DNA of 64,000 nt from Xenorhabdus yunnanensis (GTDB taxonomy: Bacteria; Pseudomonadota; Gammaproteobacteria; Enterobacterales; Enterobacteriaceae). The notes under the pieces were generated by a model that saw nothing but the letters and a program-made list of their open reading frames with translations, did no database searches and was not told where the DNA came from. Position numbers and translations under genes: made by a program. Positions 57,582 through 64,000 of this stretch are shown here, in pieces. The DNA is taken from the NCBI RefSeq assembly GCF_028598805.1, contig NZ_JAQRFI010000003.1, forward strand, positions 62,001-126,000, read 5' to 3'. The first letter of the stretch is position 1. The number at the start of each line of letters is the position of its first letter.

Positions 57582-58853
57582 ATGAGTAAACCGAGTTTTA
57601 CTGTCCCAAAAATAGATAATTATCACCGTAACATTGCGCGATCTAATGATTACTTACAGGGTATAGTTGCACGATACGATCATTTTATCTCCGATGGTAA
57701 GATGGATATGGTTGGCAGAGTATTTCATAGCATTCCTAGCAAGAATGTTTCAGTCAGCTACAGTCCTACCAGCTCCGATAGCAAGTATACACGTGAAGTT
57801 TTGCATTTGGGTTCCTACAATTATTCTGGGCTCAATGGTCATCAACAGATCATCGAATCCAGCATCGATGCAATTCATCGCTATGGAACCACATCCAGCG
57901 GAGTGCGCCTTCTCAATGGTACTAGTGATCTACATCTTGAAATGGAGCAACGGCTGGCTAAGTTCCTTGGCGTGGAAGAAGTCATTACTTTCAGTTCTGG
58001 ATTTTGCGCTAATCTCGCCGCCCTCTCCACTCTATGCCGTGAAGGTGACATCGTTTTCAGTGACACTCTCAACCATCAATCTATCGTTGATGGTCTGAAA
58101 CTGAGCGACGCAAAGGTTCAAGTTTACAGGCATGTTTCTCTGAAAAGCCTCGAAAATAAGCTTCGCCAAACTTCATTTCAAGCACGCAAATTTATTATCA
58201 CCGATGGCGTTTTCAGTATGGATGGCGATCTGGCACCATTGCCCGGTATTGTCGAGCTAGCACAAAGATACAATGCTTTCGTAATTGTTGATGATGCCCA
58301 TGGAACTGGACATGTTGGCCCTAACGGTCGGGGAAGCTGTGCGTACTTCGGCGTGACTGATCAGGTTGATGTTATCACTGGTAGCTTGAGCAAGGGCTTG
58401 CCGGGCATTGGCGGGTTCATTGGCACAAACAGAGAAACAGGAAAAATCATCCGCATAGCCGCAAATCCTTACATTTATTCCGCTTCACTGCCTCCGGCTG
58501 TACTGGCTTCGATCATCAGTGCCATCGACATCCTCGATGTTTCACCTCAGTTGACACTAGAATTACAAAGCAAGGCCAAGTACTTCCGGCAAAAATTACA
58601 TGATGCGGGATTCGACTTGCTCAATAGCGAAACTGCCATTGTGCCATTGCTTACAGGTGATGAGCATCGTTGTTACGCCATGGCTCGAATGCTTCATGAG
58701 AAAGGTATATACGTTAATCCTGTGGCATATCCTGCTGTAAGCAAAACACGTTCACGAATACGGATGAACCTGAGTGCCAACCTAAGCGACGAGGAGTTGG
58801 ACTATAGCATTCGCACTTTAATCCAAATTGGTCAGCAACTAGCTTTGATATAG
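57582..58853 (+). CDS. Alpha-oxoamine synthase, serine palmitoyltransferase-like
   Basis: PLP enzyme expected to condense an amino acid with an acyl thioester, losing CO2, to give an alpha-amino ketone. Length 423 residues. Family marks: LHLGSYNYSGLNGHQ at 75-88, resembling the LGSYNYLG segment of eukaryotic serine palmitoyltransferase subunit 2; GTTSSGVRLLNGTSDLH; the PLP Asp-His pair in VDDAHGTGHVG (237-246); and the PLP Lys271 in GSLSKGLPGIGG. The first ~70 residues are longer than in BioF or Kbl, as in serine palmitoyltransferases. It has its own upstream leader with AAGGAAC. BioF, Kbl or CqsA-like roles are alternatives. A ligase and a reductase gene lie just downstream. Confidence 0.8.
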   Translation: MSKPSFTVPKIDNYHRNIARSNDYLQGIVARYDHFISDGKMDMVGRVFHSIPSKNVSVSYSPTSSDSKYTREVLHLGSYNYSGLNGHQQIIESSIDAIHRYGTTSSGVRLLNGTSDLHLEMEQRLAKFLGVEEVITFSSGFCANLAALSTLCREGDIVFSDTLNHQSIVDGLKLSDAKVQVYRHVSLKSLENKLRQTSFQARKFIITDGVFSMDGDLAPLPGIVELAQRYNAFVIVDDAHGTGHVGPNGRGSCAYFGVTDQVDVITGSLSKGLPGIGGFIGTNRETGKIIRIAANPYIYSASLPPAVLASIISAIDILDVSPQLTLELQSKAKYFRQKLHDAGFDLLNSETAIVPLLTGDEHRCYAMARMLHEKGIYVNPVAYPAVSKTRSRIRMNLSANLSDEELDYSIRTLIQIGQQLALI

Positions 58854-58904
58854 CCTTACAAGGGATGTGTAGTCATGAAAATAATCTATAAGTGGACAGA
58901 GTGC

Positions 58905-59063
58905 ACCACCTGAATCTTGAATAAAAAATTGAACTCAGTGCCTGTTCGAAGATCAGAACTTTCAACCAAGAAAAAACGATCTCAATAAGGAGCAGGCATG
59001 GACAAATTAGTTGAACTTTTCTGTGATATCGACGATTTTTGTCATATTTTTATTCCACAATGA
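58905..59063 (+). mobile_element. IS982-family insertion sequence remnant
   Basis: An ATG at 58998, preceded by AAGGAGCAGGC, opens MDKLVELFCDIDDFCHIFIPQ, which matches the start of IS982-family transposases, and then stops at TGA 59061. The 90 bp before it (CACCTGAATCTTGAAT and following) look like the left IS end. The body of the transposase is gone. It separates the oxoamine synthase from the ligase gene. Confidence 0.7.
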
Positions 59064-59127
59064 AAATAAATCTGCCTAGAAAATGGATAACACCAGCTTT
59101 GCCGCTTCTGTAGAAAAACTCACGGGT

Positions 59128-60744
59128 TCATTCTTTGACACGTTTTCTCAATTGATCTTTTATAACTTTGCCATTGACATTCCGGGGTATAGTTAAAAAA
59201 GTATATCCTTTGGGGCGTTTATACCGCGCTACTACCGTACAAATGTAATTATTTAACTCTTGCTCAGTGATTGATATATTTTCATCGAGTTCAATAAAGG
59301 CATGAGGAACTTCTCCCCAATAGGGATCGGGTTTCGCCACGATAGCAGCAGCTAAAACACCAGGATAACTGGATAGGGCATTCTCAAGCTCAAGACTGGA
59401 AATATTTTCACCACCGGAAATAATGATATCTTTTTTTCGATCGATGATTTTCATATAGCCATCAGGATCGACAACTGCCAGATCCCCGGTATAAAACCAT
59501 TGATCGGTGATCTCCGGTGTGACGTGACGTACAGGATCATAAGCTGCCACAATATTACCGCGAATAGCGACCTCACCAATGGTTTTGCCATCAAAAGGAA
59601 CTTCCTGTTGGTTCTTTCCATCAATAACGCTAACTTGCCCTTGCAAATTGGAGACAATGCCCTGACGCATTCTCCGTAAGGTTTTTTCTGATTTTGGCAG
59701 TTCGTTCCATTCGTGCTTGTTTTCACAAACAACTACAGGCCCATAAGTTTCGGTTAAACCATAGACATGTGTCGCATTGATACCAACCTCATCCATCAGT
59801 GAAAATTCCATTTCTGTTGGTGGCGCACCAGCAATAAGGCCATAAACGCGGCCACCAAAATGCTTTCCATATTTTTGCGCTATCTTGCCTAAAGAGTAAT
59901 GAACAATCGGAGCACCACAATAGTGTGTTACGTTATGTTTCTGTATAAGTTGCATTGCTTCCTCTGCATCAAATTTCCTCATACAGATGTGTGTACCCGC
60001 CCGTGCCGCAATTGCCCATGGGAAACACCAGCCATTGCAATGAAACATGGGCAGCGTCCATAAAAAGGTGGGATTCTTGGGCATATCCCAATCCAGAATA
60101 TTGGAAATGGCATTTAAAAATGCACCACGATGGGAATAAACAACCAATTTAGGTTGTCCACTGGTGCCTGAAGTGGAATTGATACTAATAGCTTCTTGTT
60201 CGTCAAACTGGATAAAAGATAGTGCTTTTGATGAATATTCGGTTACCAATGATTCATAAGGGATAATTTCATATTCAGTAGGGAGTACAGGAATAGTTAA
60301 CCTATTGTCATCAATAATAATTATCTTAACTGGATTATTGAAAGAGACATGATTTAATAATGGAAGATGACTTTTATCAATAAATAATATTTTGGGATTT
60401 AGTTTCTCAAAGACAAAATTTAATGTAGCTGCATCTGTTCGGGTACTTAAAGCATTAAGGATGCCACCAGACAAAGGAACTGCAAAATGTAACTCCAGTA
60501 ATTCGTGGGTATTTGGTAGAAGGGTTGAGACGACGCTTCCCTTATCCACCCCCATTTGTTGAAGAGAGATAGCGATCCTTTCACAGCGATTGGCATATTG
60601 GTGCCAAGTCCAACGGTGCTTTCCATCAATGACAGCGATATCCTTGCCATTGCTTAATATGGCTCTTTTGAGAAATAAAATTGGTGATAATGCTGTGCCA
60701 GTATATTCACTTAAGAATGGATTATCGAGAATCATACTTTCCAC
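59128..60744 (-). CDS. AMP-dependent acyl-CoA synthetase/ligase
   Basis: ANL-superfamily enzyme, 538 residues, expected to activate a carboxylic acid as acyl-AMP and pass it to CoA. The P-loop is NSTSGTSGQPKLVVYSH near residue 190; the A5-like motif is HVYGLTETYGP near residue 318; then YTGDLAVVDPDGY and DRKKDIIISGGENISS; and the catalytic Lys near the end in VNGKVIKDQLR. Similarity is highest to medium-chain/plant-like acyl-activating enzymes (TLPMFHCNGWCFPW). The acid substrate cannot be read from the sequence. It faces the oxoamine synthase and is divergent from the SDR gene. Confidence 0.85.
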   Translation of the reverse strand: MESMILDNPFLSEYTGTALSPILFLKRAILSNGKDIAVIDGKHRWTWHQYANRCERIAISLQQMGVDKGSVVSTLLPNTHELLELHFAVPLSGGILNALSTRTDAATLNFVFEKLNPKILFIDKSHLPLLNHVSFNNPVKIIIIDDNRLTIPVLPTEYEIIPYESLVTEYSSKALSFIQFDEQEAISINSTSGTSGQPKLVVYSHRGAFLNAISNILDWDMPKNPTFLWTLPMFHCNGWCFPWAIAARAGTHICMRKFDAEEAMQLIQKHNVTHYCGAPIVHYSLGKIAQKYGKHFGGRVYGLIAGAPPTEMEFSLMDEVGINATHVYGLTETYGPVVVCENKHEWNELPKSEKTLRRMRQGIVSNLQGQVSVIDGKNQQEVPFDGKTIGEVAIRGNIVAAYDPVRHVTPEITDQWFYTGDLAVVDPDGYMKIIDRKKDIIISGGENISSLELENALSSYPGVLAAAIVAKPDPYWGEVPHAFIELDENISITEQELNNYICTVVARYKRPKGYTFLTIPRNVNGKVIKDQLRKRVKE

Positions 60745-61016
60745 CTCATATTATTTTTTGAGAAGTACCATTACTTTCTTGGAAAAATAGTGTGTTATTT
60801 AAAAGTAATTTCTGGTAGACGAATAAGCAATTTCAGTTTTATTCAAAATGGATGTTTTTATACTGATGCCAATAATGGTTTTATAACGTTGCTTTATTTT
60901 ATTTTTTTAATACACTGATTCCATTTATTATGATTGCTGATGTAACAGTTTGAAAATATATTAAAAAATTATAATTAAGATAAAAAACTCTATCCACTAA
61001 TACTAAAGGAGATGCT

Positions 61017-61766
61017 ATGTTTAATTTAGCGGGAAAAATTGCTTTTATTTCAGGTGGAACCAAAGGCATCGGCAAAGGAATTGCTAAGGTATTGAAGCAA
61101 GCTGGCGCTATTACCATTATTGCAGGCACTGATGTAGTAAGGGGCGAAGCAATTGCCAAAGAACTGGTAGTCGATTTTATTCCTCTTGATGTTACTGATC
61201 AGACAGCATGTAAAAACGCGATAGATAAGATTGTTGAAAAGTATGGCAGGCTCGATATTCTTTGTTCCAATGCAGGTATTTTTCCACAGCATTATCTGAA
61301 AGATATGACTGCGGAAGATTGGGATTCAGTGCATACCGTCAATCTTAAAGGGACATTTTTCTTAGTGCAGGCTGCGTTGAATGTTATGGAAAAACAGCGT
61401 TACGGGCGTGTTGTTATCACTTCATCAATAACAGGCGAGATAACGGGTATTTCAGGCTATAGTCACTACGGTGCCAGTAAGGCAGGGCAACTGGGATTCA
61501 TGCGCAGTGCTGCATTGGAATATGCGGGGCAAGGCATCACCATTAATGCGATTATGCCAGGCTTGATCATGACTGAAGGCTTAATGGAATTTGGTGATGA
61601 ATTCCTCAATCATGTGAAAGATACCACCCCAATGCGGACTTTGGGTATGCCTGAAGATATTGGTTATGCTGCCTGTTTTTTGGCTTCTGATGAAGCGAAA
61701 TATATTACAGGACAAACGATTGTCGTCGATGGTGGGCAGATTTTGCCAGAAATGCAGGGAGCTTGA
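61017..61766 (+). CDS. Short-chain dehydrogenase/reductase (FabG-like)
   Basis: NAD(P)-dependent oxidoreductase of the classical SDR family, 249 residues. Cofactor motif SGGTKGIGKGIAKVL at 11-25, NAG in CSNAGIFP near residue 85, and the catalytic Ser in ITSSITG with Tyr-Lys in YSHYGASKAG near residue 155. The end (ITGQTIVVDGGQ) is typical. AAAGGAG lies before the ATG. It is divergent from the ligase gene with a shared 272-bp AT-rich promoter region. It could reduce the keto group of an oxoamine product, but many SDRs have other substrates. Confidence 0.85.
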   Translation: MFNLAGKIAFISGGTKGIGKGIAKVLKQAGAITIIAGTDVVRGEAIAKELVVDFIPLDVTDQTACKNAIDKIVEKYGRLDILCSNAGIFPQHYLKDMTAEDWDSVHTVNLKGTFFLVQAALNVMEKQRYGRVVITSSITGEITGISGYSHYGASKAGQLGFMRSAALEYAGQGITINAIMPGLIMTEGLMEFGDEFLNHVKDTTPMRTLGMPEDIGYAACFLASDEAKYITGQTIVVDGGQILPEMQGA

Positions 61767-61886
61767 TTATTTTACAAAGATTGCCGTAAGACAGTAGAAA
61801 CAGGTAATATGCCTATCCAATAAACACAGGGAGGGGAGTTTGTCCTCTTCCTGATTTTTTATTGTCTGAATCAGGTAAGAAATATT

Positions 61887-62540
61887 ATGTCACTGAACTA
61901 TGAGCGTAACCCGCTTCCTCTGCCAAACGGGCACCAAAAAGTGCTATTGCACTCATGTTGTGCACCATGTTCTGGGGAAGTAATGGAAGCAATGTTGGTT
62001 TCAGGAATTGATTTTACGATATTTTTCTATAATCCGAATATTCATCCTTTGAAAGAATATGAACTGCGCAAAAATGAAAATATCCGTTTTGCGGAGCAGA
62101 TGGGCATTCCTTTTGTCGATGCAGATTACGACCGTGATAATTGGTTTGAGCGCGCAAAAGGAATGGAAAATGAGCCTGAACGTGGTATTCGTTGCACAAT
62201 GTGTTTTGATATGCGTTTTGAACGAACAGCGTTGTATGCCCATGAACATGGTTTCCCTGTGATTACCAGCTCACTTGGTATTTCACGTTGGAAAAATATG
62301 CAGCAGATCAATGAATGTGGTGTCCGCGCAGCTTCTCGTTATCCTGATTTAATGTATTGGGAATATAACTGGCGTAAGGGAGGCGGATCTTCCCGCATGA
62401 TAGAAATCAGCAAACGTGAAGAGTTCTATCAGCAGGAATATTGTGGTTGTGTTTATTCTCTTCGGGATACTAATCGCCATCGTCTGACCACTGGTCGTGA
62501 AAGAATTAAATTGGGTACGATCTTTTATACCGTAAATTAA
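61887..62540 (+). CDS. queH: Epoxyqueuosine reductase QueH
   Basis: Last step of queuosine tRNA modification, reducing epoxyqueuosine; a non-orthologous alternative to the cobalamin-dependent QueG. Length 217 residues. Cysteine ligands are seen in [13 protein letters not shown] (residues 21-33), [12 protein letters not shown] near residue 103 and EYCGCVYSL near residue 195, matching the two-metal/Fe-S layout of the DUF208 family. It has its own leader. A cobalamin-independent enzyme beside a B12 pathway is notable, but the two are not linked in an operon. Confidence 0.88.
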   Translation: MSLNYERNPLPLPNGHQKVLLHSCCAPCSGEVMEAMLVSGIDFTIFFYNPNIHPLKEYELRKNENIRFAEQMGIPFVDADYDRDNWFERAKGMENEPERGIRCTMCFDMRFERTALYAHEHGFPVITSSLGISRWKNMQQINECGVRAASRYPDLMYWEYNWRKGGGSSRMIEISKREEFYQQEYCGCVYSLRDTNRHRLTTGRERIKLGTIFYTVN

Positions 62541-62587
62541 AATCAAGTTGCTTTATATTTTTCTTTATATTCTTAAGTTAAATTTTC

Positions 62588-62613
62588 AAAAAAAAGCCTG
62601 CACGGGGGCAGGC
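62588..62613 (-). terminator. Rho-independent terminator on the minus strand
   Basis: On the minus strand GCCTGC pairs with GCAGGC around a C-rich loop, followed by eight T residues. It lies about 360 bp downstream of the exsA-like stop and just after queH on the other strand. It may end a separate RNA encoded in 62614-62970. Confidence 0.75.
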
Positions 62614-62970
62614 CATAAGATACGGCAAATATAAAATCCCTGGTGGTGACTTAGAGCTTAGTCGGATTAGCTCCAAATAGTGACGAGTCCCCCTGACTAT
62701 ATGTGAGATGAGATACTGCCGTCCAATGGATTGCACAGATCAATCAGAGGAGATTGATCGATAAAAACGATCATTCATGATCCATCAGGCACGGAAAGTG
62801 TGAAGTAATCCAAAGGATAATCGTGATTGCGGCTTTTCAGTTTGATCTAAAACAGGTTTACATAAAACTGGAAAGCCTTGGTTTATGGGATATAGCACTA
62901 AGTTTTATTTGTTGAATATCAATTATTGAGTATCAGTTGATAAACATTAGGTTAGTTGTTAGATAAATCG

Positions 62971-63786
62971 TTAATCTTTTCCATATCTGGCGCGGTTAGG
63001 CGTACAACCAAAACGTCGGCGATAGCTTTGAGTAAAATAAGACTGGCTGGAAAAACCCGATTCCAATGAAATATCGGCGATACTCATTTCGCTATTCAAT
63101 AATAATTGATGTGCGTAAAGAATACGTTGCTCACTGATCCAAGCCTTGGGTGAAGTGCCATAGACACTGTTAAAAAGCTCCTTAAAGGAAGTCAGCCCCA
63201 TACCGAATTCACGCGCGAAGTCATTCAATCTCCATTCTTTGAGATAATGAGCTTCCATAAACGTTTGCAGTCGTTCTACCTGACGGTTGCTTAATTTCCG
63301 CAGAATAGACATTAACAACGCCCCTTGATTACCTAAGGAAAGCAGCAATAATAACTCTTCAACTCTTAATTGAATCAACGCTGGCGGAGAATCATGAGCT
63401 AGTAAGTTGGCTAGCCCGCGAATGCTTTCTGTCAGCAAGGGAAATTGATTAAAAGGAATCAGCCTATGAGCAGGAAACTCCTGCCTCTCTATCTGACTTA
63501 ATAATGGCCCAAAACGCTTTAAAAAATTGCGTAAAAACTCCATGTGTAAGGGCAACCACAATACCTGACAACTTTCTGTATTGGTTTTGGCTGCATAGCT
63601 CCCAGGATGGGTAAAAAGGATCTCATTCGATGTGATGTGATAAGTGTTTATGCAATCTTTCCACACCATTTCACCATTGAGTAAAATATACAACCCTCTT
63701 TGTTTATGCTCCAGGATATTGAAATCCGGCATGGTTAATTGGACCGTGCAAATATTATTTTGATTTAAGCCCGTCGTCCTTTTCAT
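62971..63786 (-). CDS. exsA: ExsA-like AraC-family activator of type III secretion
   Basis: AraC/XylS-family regulator, 271 residues (Pseudomonas ExsA 278). The N-terminal domain (about 1-165) follows ExsA: GLYILLNGEMVWKD, GSYAAKT, LWLPLHMEFL, KRFGPLLSQIER. The C-terminal DNA-binding domain with two helix-turn-helices is very close: LNDFAREFGMGLTSFKELF and the block ending GFSSQSYFTQSYRRRFGCTP. ExsA activates type III secretion promoters and is held by ExsD. No exsD lies downstream; exsC, exsE and exsB would lie beyond the right edge if present. AGGAG precedes the ATG. Confidence 0.88.
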   Translation of the reverse strand: MKRTTGLNQNNICTVQLTMPDFNILEHKQRGLYILLNGEMVWKDCINTYHITSNEILFTHPGSYAAKTNTESCQVLWLPLHMEFLRNFLKRFGPLLSQIERQEFPAHRLIPFNQFPLLTESIRGLANLLAHDSPPALIQLRVEELLLLLSLGNQGALLMSILRKLSNRQVERLQTFMEAHYLKEWRLNDFAREFGMGLTSFKELFNSVYGTSPKAWISEQRILYAHQLLLNSEMSIADISLESGFSSQSYFTQSYRRRFGCTPNRARYGKD

Positions 63787-64000
63787 TTAATACTCCTAAT
63801 TTTCCGTATCATGAGTAATCATTTTTTTTGATGAGTGCATGGTGTGTTTATTTTATTAATTAATGAATTAATAAAAAACTTCCTTATGGCACTTGTATTA
63901 TCTTGATAAAACTGAGTGCCGATTGAAACAGTATTGAAAGTTCTCGAAAGTTCATGCGTAACATCAATTAAATCACTTTTTGTATTATATAGATAAATAG
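63787..64000. other. AT-rich upstream region of exsA at the window edge
   Basis: 213 bp without a supportable gene on either strand. It should hold the exsA promoter. I could not fix an ExsA self-binding site by eye. Confidence 0.4.

Overview
The window reads as the chromosome of an enterobacterium of the Photorhabdus/Xenorhabdus group (Morganellaceae), the insect-pathogenic nematode symbionts. Evidence is the moderately AT-rich composition, the E. coli-like housekeeping synteny, a 127-bp ERIC element plus decayed relatives, a PirAB-type insecticidal toxin pair, a methionine-rich PixA-type inclusion protein, an IS982-type remnant and an ExsA-type AraC regulator. Genus and species cannot be fixed from the sequence alone; ExsA, a type III secretion activator, leans towards Photorhabdus.

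Bases 1-32012 are conserved core. acnB-yacL lies next to a block that runs as in E. coli: mscS-argO-yggE-argP-rpiA-serA-fau-6S RNA-zapA-ygfB-pepP-ubiH-ubiI-gcvT-gcvH-gcvP, then (after a broken MFS transporter and an HD hydrolase) ygfZ-sdhE-ygfX-fldB-xerD-dsbC-recJ-prfB-lysS. prfB carries the classical programmed +1 frameshift. Several intergenic gaps hold ERIC-derived inverted repeats or short tandem duplications.

Bases 32013-36873 are accessory. A decayed tRNA-Gly(CCC) marks the junction after lysS and supplies, on its antisense strand, the last codons of a YeiI-like HTH-PfkB kinase. Next come pirB and pirA, a full ERIC, a VOC-fold protein and a fragment of a tRNA-binding-domain gene.

Bases 36874-55871 hold an almost complete anaerobic (cobalt-early) cobalamin pathway. 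It is two divergent operons: cobA-cobD-pduX leftward and cbiABCDETFGHJKLP-cobU-cobS-cobC-cobT rightward. The 792-bp divergent region has two perfect FNR-type palindromes and no visible B12 riboswitch. The cobalt-uptake genes cbiMNQO are missing, but a short cbiO-like fossil remains between cbiL and cbiP. Many Cbi proteins carry in-frame tandem repeats of 15 or 21 nt, mostly near gene ends.

Bases 55872-64000 are accessory again: pixA, a mosaic gene remnant, a serine-palmitoyltransferase-like alpha-oxoamine synthase, an IS982 remnant, an acyl-CoA-ligase-like enzyme, a short-chain dehydrogenase, queH, an unexplained RNA-like segment and an exsA-like regulator at the right edge. The synthase, ligase and dehydrogenase together match the chemistry needed for an amino-ketone or amino-alcohol lipid and are the best candidate here for an undescribed pathway.
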